Part shown: positions 1 to 10,999 of the stretch, one piece after another | Layout of the letters: every line of letters begins with the position of its first letter | How positions within the stretch are numbered: position 1 is the stretch's first letter | NCBI GenBank assembly: GCA_013339895.1 | Contig: JABACO010000021.1 | Location: 1,304,097 to 1,368,096 of the forward strand | DNA from: Ephydatia muelleri | Lineage: Eukaryota; Porifera; Demospongiae; Spongillida; Spongillidae | Direction of reading: 5' to 3' | DNA: 64,000 bases | Translations under genes and position numbers: made by a program | Notes under the pieces: generated by a model | What the model was told of the DNA's origin: nothing | Database searches by the model: none | Seen by the model: the letters and a program-made list of their open reading frames with translations, nothing else

Positions 1-735
1 ACAAATCGTTCCGACTTAAGCTAAAACTGCCTCATAATTACGCTAAAACTGAAACATATGGGCATTTTAAGCTTCAAAACAGGCCTACGACACGTGTAGC
101 GTGAGACAGTACCTCAATCAACTCTTTTGTTGCGTCGTACCAACGGCATATTGCTAGTAAAAACCCCCAAAGTACTTATACACGGCCATAACTTACATGT
201 GGTGGCGAAAGAGTTAGAATCAGACACAAAGAACAAGATAACAAGTGAGATCAAAAAGCTAAATACGACTTTCGACTATCAAAAGTAATAGACACCAATG
301 GAAACCTCCACAAATACGATAAACTCGAGTTGAAGAAAATGGTGTATCCGTGTCAAGCTTATAACGTGACATCATTATGCAATACACGTAGCGTTGCCAA
401 TCCAGTAATTCCAATATCTATGGTTGAACTAGTTTATGTCGTCGTAAGCATGCATTGTGTAATGACCACGATCGCCAAGTACCTAATTACTTTTTCTTTG
501 ACAATTTTTAACACTTTACCTTTCAGTGAAAATGCGATAAAAGTATATCATTATGATCTTCCGATTTTTCTGTATCCACTTATGCAATCGGATAATATTT
601 TGGACTTAAAATGCATTGATGTCCTCTCGATGTATCAGAATTTCTGGATATGTAAAACCAGAAGCATGAAAACCACTTCAGAAAATTTCTTTAGTCTATA
701 GAGTAGCACTTCTATGTAGTTTAGCTTGAATGTTG
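1..735. other. Non-coding stretch with an inverted partner at 4.84-5.04 kb
   Basis: No convincing gene is visible. The 123-codon frame at 330-701 has no family resemblance and ordinary AT-rich composition. Positions ~430-632 match ~4842-5042 in inverted orientation with scattered substitutions, so this is one arm of an old inverted duplication. Confidence 0.5.
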
Positions 736-1505
736 TGAAGCTTATTATCTTGCTTCCGTGCTATTATGTATGATTACGTGTAGTTTATTAACTGTGGGCT
801 ACATCATTGGGGAAGTCAAAGTCAGTGGTCACCCATGAGCTGTTTGGGAGGATGTGCATGAATCTTGTCAGGGCCAATGCCACCGCGATCCTGTCCAGGT
901 CCGTACCTCCTCCTGAGCTTCAGTAGGCTAGCAACTTGTTTTTGTGCGTATCATGTGTCTGTGTCATGTATTTGTGCTTGTACTTTTTCATGTTCAAATA
1001 CATATACATATACATATACAACTGTGGGACACCTGTAACATTAACACATTGAATGAAAAAAGTGGCAAACGATACAATCTATTATACATGTATGATCTCT
1101 ATCTTTTAACAAGTTATTCATATTCACTAGGGTTGGACACATTAATACTGCACAGCTTACCTATTCCAAAGCCAGTTTGTGGCTGTTCATTCCGTTTCCT
1201 CACACATCTTTGTTGGAAAAAGATTGTGGGTACAATAATTCCAATCACAAACAAGATACTGACAACCACACCGACAACAATCCCAGTTACTTGGTTTTGA
1301 CCTGTTTGTGATAGGTGGTGTTTTTTTTTTCATGTATGTACGTGTTACATGTGTGCATATGTGTATGGATGCACATAACATTTATGGGGGGAAAATAATA
1401 ATTAATAAGGTTTGAGTACAAATATTGCAATACCTTGTTAAACAAAGTAACTCATGCACACTTAACGCACACCTCATATACGTAACTAAAAAAAGGGAGT
1501 CCACG
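735..1505 (-). pseudogene. Isolated RTK transmembrane exon with flanking introns (inverted copy)
   Basis: Read on the minus strand, 1161-1301 is a 141-nt exon with an acceptor ending in CAG and a GTAAG donor. It has the same length and phase (1/1) as the transmembrane exon of RTK gene A at 17181-17321. It encodes GQNQ followed by a hydrophobic span ([21 protein letters not shown]) and a basic stop-transfer stretch ([10 protein letters not shown]). The flanking intron DNA out to ~735 and ~1505 also matches ~17.03-17.5 kb inverted. No cytoplasmic or kinase exon follows towards position 1, so this looks like a fragment left by an inverted duplication. It could also be the visible part of a gene running off the window, but the expected next exon is absent. 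Confidence 0.8.
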
Positions 1506-2720
1506 TGTAGCATGCACCCCAGAATGGAATTGTGTTGCTCCCATGAACAACAGGTACTGGGAATCATTATGAAAGTCTACCTTGTATAGTTACCAAATAT
1601 GGATTAAACTGTCGGGACTGGAGGTGGCAAATAAGATCCTCACATATAGTAATGGTGTGGTATGTTGTGTTAAAAATAGGAACCCGATAGCGTTAATATT
1701 TCGGAAGATATATCGATTTAACATTTATGTTATAAAATAAAATCCACAAGACCCATTTTCGTATAGAACCTTCCATATACATGCATATGTCCTCTTGTGA
1801 AATATAGGTTTATTGCTTGATATCAACTCTTTTGCGGGCAAAGCCAATTATTACGGTGCACATGTTGTGCAAATAAAAGTGGTGCGTTGCAGGAAAACGT
1901 AGTTAGCAAACAACTTACACTATATGACCAGGAAACAACGGATCAATATGTTGTTGACTACAAAGTGTTAATTGTTTAGATAACACTTGCGGCGCAATAT
2001 TGCTTTGTTGCCCGTGAAAGAATTAAATAAGACATTTACATCAAGGTCTACTAACGTGCGTACAATGTTGTAACACGTTATCAGATGATACTGAAGTTTG
2101 CATGCGGTATTCTAGTGATGACTGCAGTTTAAGATTTTGCAGATGAGAAACATACGCGCCAATTATTGTAGCCAGTCTAAACAGGTAAAATGGATGTAAT
2201 GAAATAATTAAATTTCGATGTCAAGCAAGTTCTCCACTGATAACTGATTACAATATGAATACAAATCTAGTATGACAGGGCACTAACCGGAGTGGAAGGC
2301 AATTTACCTGCAACGAGTACTTGTTTAATTATGCAACAAAGAAGGATATTTGGAGGGTGTACGAGGTTTATCTGGGAAACTGCTGTCTAGTCGGCAGAAT
2401 TGAAAATGTGGACAAAAAAGTATTTAAGATAACGAAAAGTTTTAACAAATTTGATAAATATTACTTGTTAGTCCTTGAATAAGATAAGCACAAACTAATT
2501 ATTGATTTCCATAACTGAATTCAACTGACATGTATTCGACATTGTTTTTGTTTTTATTTAATTTAAAGTGCATGGTTGAATTTTATAAGGAAACGGCTAA
2601 TTTATTATTACTTTTGATGAAAGTTTTTTATACGTTGGTTGCATAACATTAATTATGTATAATTTGAATACACGCAATGTTCCATCATCACAAAACATAA
2701 GTTCAGCTCTTCACTCTACG
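1506..2720. other. AT-rich non-coding stretch
   Basis: I see no open frame with family resemblance, no RNA gene and no clear repeat here. Confidence 0.5.
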
Positions 2721-2724
2721 GAGG

Positions 2725-2874
2725 ATGGCTCTGGCATTGGCTCTTATTAAACAAATGCTCAAGTTTGAGAACTGTTCAAAAGATGCCCGTGACTTTGCCA
2801 GTGAATTGTGTATTGCCAGCCTAGCTATGACCTACGCCAGAAAATTTGATGCTTCTCTACTCCAAGCCCCATAG
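2725..2874 (+). CDS. Possible 49-aa small ORF, unknown
   Basis: A short open frame starts MALALALIKQM and ends LLQAP. It is more GC-balanced and protein-like than its surroundings (SKDARDFASELCIASLAM). It has no recognised domain and no supporting splice pattern. It sits just upstream of a degraded integrase fragment and may itself be a transposon remnant. Treat it as weak. Confidence 0.2.
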   Translation: MALALALIKQMLKFENCSKDARDFASELCIASLAMTYARKFDASLLQAP

Positions 2875-3299
2875 GAGTCAACTGCTAGACTGAGGGGTTG
2901 AGACCCACCCTAATGCTAAGCATTTCTCATCATTGGCCTGGTGTTTCCTGCTCTCCGTTGCCTCAAGGACTGCACCAACCATTGCTCTCTTCAGCTAATG
3001 TTGAAGGATTTAGCGGTGAGACAACAGAGATGTCCAGGGCAACAGGTCTTCCATGATTCCAATGCTGCACGAGAATATCAGCAGGTCATGACTGTGAATG
3101 GTCAGGAAAGAGCCCAGCTGATCATTAAGTACATGTATTTCATGAGCTAGCAGATGATTCCTTTCCTCTTTCAGTTTGGAAATCAGTTCCACCATGCATG
3201 TCCCTCTATGCATGCATTCTCATCACTACCAGCAGCTGGATGTTCTTGCCTTTGTTGATATATTTTCAGCTGGGCTGAGTTGTACCCACATAATTCATA
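2875..3299. other. Unassigned stretch, probably transposon-derived
   Basis: Overlapping short frames on both strands (2941-3150 plus, 3010-3213 minus) have no recognisable family. The position beside an integrase remnant suggests decayed mobile-element DNA. Confidence 0.3.
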
Positions 3300-3317
3300 T
3301 ATAGCATATGGGCCTGA

Positions 3318-3789
3318 TCATTCCTTGTCCATTTTTCCTCCTTTGCGAGCAAGATTTCTCAGTTTCTTAAAAAGGACGTGATCTCCCAGCTGAAGTCCTG
3401 TTCGTGCATGCTTGTGGTCATAGTACAGCATCTGTTTAGTCTGAATGTTGGATGTCACTTCTGTAAATACTTCAGTTCTCACCTCTTCCAGCATATTCTT
3501 GAGCTTTACTTTCGATGCCAGTTTACCTAGTTTGTCATTGTGGCAAGCCTCCATCACTCTTTTTTGATCTTCCGTATCGAAAATCCAAGGGCTTCCTGGC
3601 CATGTTTCCTTTAAGATACAACTGACCATCGTTGACTGTGAAATATTTCACTTTCCTTCGGATCGTCCTCTTCCATTGCTTTTCAGCTTCCGCTCTATAT
3701 GACCTCTCCGTCAAATACTTCAACACATCTTGGTAGAGCAGCTTCTCTTGTGCACTCTTTTCAGCCATGTCGATGCCTCTTAACAGCAC
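3318..3789 (-). pseudogene. Degraded retroelement integrase fragment
   Basis: Two overlapping minus-strand frames together resemble a gypsy/retroviral-like integrase region. The first (3789-3535) ends in a segment like the lead-in to an HHCC finger (YFTVNDGQLYLKGN). The second (3629-3318) has RVMEACHNDKLG followed almost at once by a C-terminal-like segment (YYDHKHARTGLQLGDHVLF, NLARKGGKMDKE). The DDE catalytic core that should lie between them is missing, and a frameshift separates the two frames. It is therefore a deleted, non-functional remnant. The assignment rests on remembered family resemblance. Confidence 0.55.
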
Positions 3790-3978
3790 GTGGATCTAGC
3801 ACCTGCGTCATTCTCTAATTTCTCTAATCAGGTACCCATGCAATATGTAACAACGATAGTTTCAGCTATACTACTTAGGGCTTAAGACCTACCCATCTTC
3901 TACCACCATTGAAAGAGTGAGGAGGATGTGTACAAGCAAATTATTATGCTTAACTACCTTGGTTCGACGAGGGGCAAT

Positions 3979-4013
<35 letters not shown>
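3979..4013. repeat. Poly-G tract (35 nt)
   Basis: An uninterrupted run of 35 G lies about 80 bp from the point where the inverted RTK exon copy loses homology. Confidence 0.95.
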
Positions 4014-4015
<2 letters not shown>

Positions 4016-4093
4016 ATCCTATCCTAAGGGGGGACCCAGTACCCTAGGACTACGAGTCCGGCCGGACGCACAATCGGGGGGACGCATAATCCT

Positions 4094-4800
4094 GTGACAC
4101 CGGCGCACGTAAGTGGGCCCGAAATGTTGGCGAAGAGACGCGTCTTTCGTTACTGGGATTTGCTTGAACCAAGTTATTTCCGAAAGCAGCACATTGTTGG
4201 CTTTCATCTGCATGCGTTATCGTTGGTAAATACTCACATGTATTCAGTGGTTCACGTTTCCATGCAATTCAGAAACACATCAGTATACATGTATGCGTGT
4301 ACTGATGTTTAATCACGCATAATTGATAACATTAGTATACGTGTTGGCTCCAGTCAGCATGCAATACAGAGTCTGTATGCATGGATGTGTACCTGCATGC
4401 ATGTATAGTTACATGGCTATATTATAGTATACGCGCCGCGATTAGCTTACCTGAAACCAAAAGCATTGTACTCAAGCACAAGACAAGGAGCGCTGCTACT
4501 GCATGGGCCATACTGCACGTGGAGGTACCCTGGATGTTGTACGCAGATAATACATAATAGACGATGAAACCGTGATGTTGCAGAGTTACAACCAGTTCAG
4601 GAAAATGCAAGCAGAGGGCGAATGAAAGTGGAAATGGGCAGTGAGAAGTAAGGGCATGGTGGAAAGGGAAAGGTGCACGTACCAAACAGGGAAGTGCCGT
4701 TTGGTTATGTGTGGGTTACACACGCGCGTGCGTGTGTTTGTGCGTTCGTTCATTCATTCGTTCGAAGTAAGTCACAGCCATATGTCTAATTAACTCCGGC
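4094..4800 (-). pseudogene. Truncated RTK 5' end (inverted copy of gene B promoter, signal exon and part of exon 2)
   Basis: On the minus strand, 4511-4451 encodes [20 protein letters not shown] plus one nucleotide. It is identical in length (61 nt), phase and peptide to the signal-peptide exon of gene B at 22920-22980, with the same GTAAGC donor. Upstream DNA to ~4800 matches the gene B upstream region. The second exon begins at 4207 after a CAG acceptor and tracks gene B exon 2 until ~4094, where homology stops. It then runs into unrelated sequence and a poly-G tract. The copy is truncated and cannot encode a receptor unless the locus is misassembled. Confidence 0.85.
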
Positions 4801-5736
4801 AGCATAGGTAAATATTACAGTTGTGGCGAGATAAGAACTGAGAAGACATCAATGCATTTTAAGTCGAAAATATTTTCCGATTGCATCAGTGGATAGAGAA
4901 AAATCGGAAAATCATAATGATATACATTTTATGGCATTTGCACAGAAAGGAACAGTGCTAAAAATTGTCAAAGAAAAAGTAATTAGTACATGTGGTCGCG
5001 GTCATTACGTAATGCACTACGTCACGAACTAGTTTACTAATGTAAGCACGCGGCGGCATAACCATTTCGGAAATTAACGCTTCTAAGTCGGAGGTGGGGC
5101 AACTTTATTATAGCTGCGCCTCAGCCTGTCTTTGATCAGCGAACACACGTTCAATCCTACTAGTATCGGTATCCTGAACGGAACAACGAACTGTACTCGT
5201 ATGAATATTGTATTTGTAAGTGATCTGGCGTAGCATACCTCCGCAAAATAAACGTGGCTGTGCTACGCCAGACTGGCGTGTAAGTGTGTCTCATTTTTGC
5301 TGCACCATAGCCACGCATTAAACATTGAACTGGTTGATGTTTCTGTTAACTGCAAAATGGCTGCTGGCATCTGCAGATCTATTACGGGCTTTCGGTCACA
5401 CGACTCAGCCTGGACAAACTTTTGGCTTCCTCAGCAGTTTGAGCTTCCACTGTACTTGCCATGGCCAGATGCACGGAGGACCTTACACAATACGCACGTG
5501 ATCGGTCTTTTCATTACTGCATGCACCACTCTGACACCATGTACTAATATATAAGTAGAGAACACTGTTTGCAATCCTGTGTTGCATGTGAATAGGTGAA
5601 TTACGCCATAGATAGTAAAGTAGACTTTACTATCTATGATTGATTACACTCAGGAGCTCGCTGGACTTTTTTTACTCTTTCAGCACTGAACAGTTCACAG
5701 AAAGATTGAATTGTCTTTGATATGGGCTCACGTTGC
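4801..5736. other. Non-coding, with inverted-duplicate segment and a hairpin
   Basis: Positions 4842-5042 are the inverted partner of ~430-632. Just beside it (4816-4842) is a sequence like the terminal part of the inverted-repeat element annotated at 5737. A perfect 15-bp hairpin sits at 5607-5638. The 85-codon frame at 5297-5554 has no recognisable features. Confidence 0.5.
5607..5638. repeat. Perfect short palindrome (15-bp arms, 2-nt spacer)
   Basis: The arm CATAGATAGTAAAGT is followed after two bases by its exact reverse complement. Confidence 0.9.
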
Positions 5737-6081
5737 GTAAACTTACCGCGGGTGCAGACCTTACAGTTGTGGCTAGATAAGAACTCAATCTGCAGCTTAT
5801 CTGTATACAGTAAGCAAATACAAAGGTATATACAGTTCATGGCTGGAATAGCGCAATTTTCGCCATTTTTGCATGGATACTTACACATGCATGTTTTTGG
5901 ACATTAGTTTTGACTTTGTGCACAGATGGAACGCTCAATTGGCAGAATTAACAGCACAACGCACCTGGCTGGATTTGCACAAATCATCCACAACCAACCG
6001 TTTTACGCTCTCAGCGAAAAGTTTAGCATTTATCGTTATCTAACAAAAATTGTAAGGTCTGCACCCGCGGTAAAGTTTTAC
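5737..6081. mobile_element. MITE-like inverted-repeat element, copy 1
   Basis: The ends form ~45-bp imperfect terminal inverted repeats: 5737-5781 begins GTAAACTTACCGCGGGTGCA and 6034-6081 is its near reverse complement. The ~345-bp interior has no open frame of note and includes a segment shared with copies 2 and 3 (TTTTGACTTTGTGCA, GGAACGCTCAATTG). The size and lack of coding suggest a non-autonomous DNA transposon. DNA beyond the right end is also partly shared between copies, so the true unit may be larger. Confidence 0.7.
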
Positions 6082-6442
6082 GTAACACTAAAACCACCTT
6101 GACCACTGCTGATGTAATCTGAAGTTCTATACCAACAGCCTCTTCCCCTACTAAGCATAGTTATTTCTCTAAGGTGTCTTCTCAATGGCCTCTCTCCTCT
6201 CCTATAACCACGGTACCTCCAACAGTCAAACACAAATGCACATCACTTTGAGCACCCACAGCACACTCTTAAAACTATAAAGCCTCATGCAGGCAGTACT
6301 CTCCGTCAGACCTACAAACGATGATCCCCTTCCCTCGTGCGCTCCCCGGGTCCAGTCTCATCAGAGTTCGATGGGTTTTTTTTTATCCACTTCGTCTTCT
6401 GAGGCAACTAAACCTACGAGAATGTGCAGTGGCAAGTGCAAT

Positions 6443-6790
6443 GTAAACTTACCACGGGTGCAGACCTTACAGTTGTGGCTAGATAAGAACTCCACCTCTT
6501 TAATATTTCTTGGCGATGTACATGTATACTTCATATATATGTTTTGAACACCAGTTTTGACTTTGTGCATAGATGGAACGCTCAATTGACAGCGACCCGG
6601 CTGGATTAGCGTCTCGACACGCAAATTAATCACAAGAGCAACTCAACGCATTTTTTCAGGCTCTCAAGCGATATGTTTTTTTTAATTATTTATTATTATA
6701 AAGTGCCTTCGAAATACCGGTATGGGGAGATCTGCCAGACTATCCTTATCTAACAGAAATCGTAAGGTCTGCACCAGTGGTAAAGTTTAT
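6443..6790. mobile_element. MITE-like inverted-repeat element, copy 2
   Basis: It has the same ~45-bp terminal inverted repeats as copy 1 (left 6443-6487, right 6744-6790), the same length within a few bases, and a diverged shared interior. It is non-coding. Confidence 0.7.
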
Positions 6791-8384
6791 GTAGCACAAA
6801 TTGATGTAATCTGGTGGTCTACCTGGATGCTGAGCACCAAGTTTCCGCTTCCCGGTCCCATACCATGACCCATGCACCCCCCACCCCATCTCTTCTTAAC
6901 AGCCTCTCCTCTCTTACACCACAACACCCTCATATCTCACACACAACACTACATGTAGCATGCACACTTTAAAAACATGACCAGCACAAAAAGCATACCC
7001 ATGCAAGGTTACGCACATGTATACTATATATATACCCAACTTCAATCCAGCCATGGTATATGTGTTGTGTTGTGTTGTGTGTGTGTGTTTATTTGTGTGT
7101 GTGTGTAAGACCACTACCCAACTCTAACCTCACTCCAAGGTGGGCATGATGGCAGAACTCAACAAACATGTTGCATAGATTGCTGACACCTGCATGTTGT
7201 ACATGCAGGACAAGGGGGAGGAGATTAACTAACCACCAGTACTTTATACTCAAGCTCACAATGATTTTTTTTTCACACTGCCAATCAAACACTAGATAGC
7301 TTGCATAATGACCACAGTGCTGTATGTACCACATTTCCTAATTGCATTGATCTCAGTGGTTGGAAAACAACTGATGATATGTGTACATGTAACCAGCTCA
7401 GCAAAAAGTCACAGCATGCAGTCACTCTTAGAAAAGCTTACTAATATAAGATCCGCATATCTCTACCACACACACATGCACATGGCTCTGTGTATGCATA
7501 TGTAGTTGCATGCCTACAACTTTGTCTCCCTCCTTCGGCCTCTCCCCCATCGCACACTCTAATCGTATGCCCCAACGTATGTATGCCAGTGTGCCCCGAT
7601 GTATGCCTATTGCCAGGCTTGGCCTAATACATAATACCATGCCTTCCCATATCCGAACGCCCTTCTCCAAAAGCCTTGTCAATGTGTGGGTGCGTGGTAT
7701 GTATGTGCGTGTGCATGCGTGTGTATGTGCGTGTCAGCCGGGGAACGAGCGAGGGTGTTGCAAGAGTAGCGCCATATATGGCATTCCGCCATTTTTGATA
7801 ATAATCATTGAATCATGAGTACCAATGACCATTATAACATAAATCCTCCAGGAACCGACAAGTTTAAGGTAAAAAATATGTTTCCACCATAGTAAAACAC
7901 ACTGGTATATAATGGACCAGAATCTGTTGTCGCAAGTGAAAAATCCATCACGATTCAAGATTATATAGCTGGTGGACTGTAATTAGGTCAGCGTTTTATG
8001 TACTTGTCTACGGAAAGCACTATTTTGCCTTTAGGAACCAAAACTTTCAATCTAAAGGGGGTATTTTGTTTTTAGAATCCAAGACAGAGGATACTGCATG
8101 AGCAACAAGATTCTGTTGCCGCAAGTGAAGTATCATCTTGGATTAGTTAGTAATTATCAAGTACAGGTTTTGCTGTACATAATTAATAACCCGTATTCTT
8201 GAATATTTTATAAAACGAATCACAAATAATTCACAAAAAAAAAAAAAAAAAAAAAAATCATATTACGTCTTTCTAAATATGCACAACAGAAATCATGTGA
8301 TGGATCTCAAAAACATAAAAAATGGACAACTTTGGTGACCGCACATTTCTCAATATGATTCTTGGGATGTGCACTATACATGTT
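6791..8384. other. Non-coding stretch with simple repeats
   Basis: Short GT-rich runs occur at ~7060-7105 and ~7680-7735, and a poly-A run at ~8237-8260. Open frames here (7308-7505, 7510-7818 and their antisense shadows) have no recognisable domains. No gene is supported. Confidence 0.45.
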
Positions 8385-8820
8385 TTTGAACATCAGTTTT
8401 GACTATGTGCACAGTTGGAACACTCAATTGGCAGAATTAACAGCGCAGCGCACCTGGCTGGATTTGCACAAATTATTCGCAACCAACCATTTTTTCAGGC
8501 TTTTAAGCCTTTGAATACATATCGTTATCTAACACCGTGTGGTAAAGTTTACGTAACACTAAAACCATCTTGACCACTGCTGATGTATACCTGGATGTGA
8601 GCACTCCACCAGTTTTCCAACAACCACTTCCCCACCAAGGTCGGTTCTCAAACTGCCTTTCCACCCTACGTAGGCTAGGTCTCTTCTCCAAGAGATGCCT
8701 AGGTGTTTCTCAATAGCTTCTCTCCTCTCCTAACCACAGTACCCCCAACAGTCACACACAAATGCACATGCCTCACGCACCCCATATCTAGCACACTCTT
8801 AAAACAGGACTAGCACAAAA
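8385..8820. mobile_element. Partial copy 3 of the MITE-like element plus shared right flank
   Basis: It matches the interior and right end of copy 1 (through ~8552), with a small deletion inside the right terminal repeat. About 250 bp of right-flank DNA is also shared with the region after copy 1. No intact left terminal repeat was found. Confidence 0.55.
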
Positions 8821-9956
8821 AGTATACCCAAACTATCTTTTATATCAGAGATAATTAATCATCACAATATTCACTCAGCACCGAAGCTCTACAAAATTTG
8901 GTCGTCCCTACCCACTTATTAGTTGTTACCGCTCACGTGTGCCAAGACGGCAGGCCTGCACGTAGTCCTGTTGAATCAGAGATAAGGGGATTGGAAACGA
9001 ACCCAATCAACACCAATTAACGCAGACGATGCTACATGTAGTGCAGTATTTCATTCTTCACAAATAACACAAAGACCGTAGGACATCAACAGATGTGATT
9101 TTTCGTTGCAAAAAAGCAGATATCGGAACAGAAACAAGCATTGGACTAGTTTCATCAATAGACTGACACTGAACAGCAGGATTGAGGACAGGTGCTAAGC
9201 TCTGAATGGTCATCAAACCAACTGACAACGTTATAGCACTTCGAGGAACAGATGCGAGCATCGATGGTGCTATCTTTCTTTCTTCATTCTTTCGATGGCA
9301 CGCCATTTTCTTCCTCCCATCTCTTTACAGACATACTTATAAGCAGGCATCACATAAAAGTACATCCATGCAATACAGGAAACACTTTTCTACATATTGG
9401 AGCATTTGCCGACAATTGGGGTCGAGGCAGCGAAAAGGGAAAATGTCCAGGAAGGAGCATCAAAGTCCACGCGTGCAATAAAAATGTACGCGTAATCAGG
9501 ACCCTATCACTCCATGATGGACAGGCTAATTTCCAGTGCGTAAGAAGGAAGTTGTAGAGGACATAGGTGTCTCTTTGAATATGAAATAATTTGAAAACTT
9601 GAAAAAATATGCGCTAGGTCCCTTTTCGCTGCCTCGACCCCGATTCTCAATTTGAAACAAAGGCTAGGCTACCGTACAAACCTGAGGTATCCACGTACCT
9701 CCAATTCTAGAAGCGCTTTCGCGACAAAACCCTACTCATGCAACAATACATTCAGTTACTAACTTTTAAGCTGCTTTACGAATCGTACGCACCAATAATT
9801 GAGAAGCGGCTACCCCACAAAAAAACATAGTCCAATAAAAGCACTTAAAAGCATCATAAGTGACGTAACTGAGAATACCCAAAAAGTGGCTCTTTCTGCT
9901 AAACAATACCCCACTACCAATGAATCCCACTTTACTTAATATAAACCTACATGATC
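8821..9956. other. Non-coding stretch with an inverted-repeat pair
   Basis: A ~24-bp sequence (GGGGTCGAGGCAGCGAAAAG core) at ~9420-9443 recurs inverted at ~9618-9643, giving arms ~180 bp apart. The open frames at 9206-9557 overlap each other in two registers and have no family resemblance. Confidence 0.45.
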
Positions 9957-9961
9957 CTGGT

Positions 9962-10151
9962 TGTAGCATGACAGTATACGGACACATTGTGTAGCATGAC
10001 AGTATACGGACACATAGTAATCTAGTGCATGCTTGTAAAGGTGTTAAATAGATGCACGCGCGATGGGTGCATATATGTTGAGTTACTGTGTGTTGAAGTG
10101 AGTTGTTGTTCACTGTTGTTGTGCAACTATAATCAAGTTGACTCTGTTACA
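9962..10151 (+). repeat. 5' LTR
   Basis: 190 bp, TG...CA termini. It contains two tandem copies of a 28-bp unit starting TGTAGCATGACAG at its 5' edge. From the end of those units onward it matches the 3' LTR. Confidence 0.95.
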
Positions 10152-10175
10152 AGTGGCGTAGTCGGCAGGATCATC
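10152..10175 (+). promoter_or_regulatory. Probable tRNA primer-binding site
   Basis: Immediately after the LTR is AGTGGCGTAGTCGGCAGGAT, of the TGGCG-x-AGTCGG type found at this position in other gypsy elements. I cannot name the priming tRNA from sequence alone. Confidence 0.55.
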
Positions 10176-10179
10176 TCAA

Positions 10180-10923
10180 ATGGCATCGCGTCCTTTAGTG
10201 TTACCCGATAGTTTCTCTGGAGAAGGGAACTGGTCTCAGTGGATCTACCACTTCGAGAACGTAGCCGAGGTAAATGAGTGGGAAGATGCGAAAAGGGTAC
10301 TCTGGCTGAAGGTGCGCTTGACCGGGCGTGCGCAAATTGCGTATCAGCAGTTGTCCGACATAACAAGGGCCAACTACGGTGATACGAAAAAGGCACTTAA
10401 GGAGCGTTTCGAACCCGCTAGTCAGACCGCACGATATCTAGCAGAGTTTGAAAATCGACGGAAGAAAAAGACCGAAGGCTGGGCGGATTTCGCGGAAGAC
10501 TTGCGATCGTTAGTAGAGAAGGCGTACCCGGCTCTCCAGGAAGAAGCAAAGGCTCAGATTGCTCTTTCACACTACCTAAGACATTTGGATCAGCCGATGA
10601 CTTCTTTCAGTGTGAAGCAAAGAACACCTAAGTCCTTGGATGAGGCAGTAAGCGCGACTCTGGAAATAGAATCGTATCAAATTGGACTGCCGAAGATTGA
10701 GTCCGGCGCTGTGGGCGTACCTCTTATGGACAGCAAAACACATCCTGAAGTGGAAGAGGCCGAGATCGGTACAGTGGCTTCGCGTTCGTCGTCGCAGTTG
10801 CAAGACGGTTTGGTCCATCAGTTGCTACAGCGTCTGGACAAAATTGAACACGAACTTCGAAGACCCGAGCGGGAGCGTGATGAAAAGGCATCTGATGGGC
10901 AGCGCGAAGTCCTCGCTCCGTAA
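10180..10923 (+). CDS. gag: Retrotransposon Gag (capsid region)
   Basis: The 247-aa frame starts 29 nt after the LTR (MASRPLVLPDSFSGEGNW). It has a gypsy-type capsid pattern: the WIYHFENVAEVNEW helix region, LWLKVRLTGRAQIAYQQL, and a ...ALKERFEP... segment. It is expected to assemble the intracellular particle that packages element RNA. The frame stops at 10921-10923. A CCHC nucleic-acid-binding knuckle (CWNCGRRGHVSREC, 10926-10967) follows at once, but in a different reading frame, so Gag has probably been broken by a 1-nt indel between ~10896 and 10920. Confidence 0.85.
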   Translation: MASRPLVLPDSFSGEGNWSQWIYHFENVAEVNEWEDAKRVLWLKVRLTGRAQIAYQQLSDITRANYGDTKKALKERFEPASQTARYLAEFENRRKKKTEGWADFAEDLRSLVEKAYPALQEEAKAQIALSHYLRHLDQPMTSFSVKQRTPKSLDEAVSATLEIESYQIGLPKIESGAVGVPLMDSKTHPEVEEAEIGTVASRSSSQLQDGLVHQLLQRLDKIEHELRRPERERDEKASDGQREVLAP

Positions 10924-10999
10924 CTTGCTGGAACTGTGGTCGACGGGGGCATGTGAGTCGGGAGTGTTACAAGAAGCAAAGGCATCAGGAAAACTCCAA

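Noticed and set aside
330..701. 123-codon frame near the left end
   Set aside because: It overlaps a non-coding inverted duplicate, its sequence is not conserved as protein between the two copies, and no family resemblance is seen.
4422..4685. 87-codon frame, identical to one at 22746-23009, as an independent small gene
   Set aside because: It is the RTK signal-peptide exon read together with its 5' UTR and into the intron; the conserved coding part starts at MAHAVAAL.
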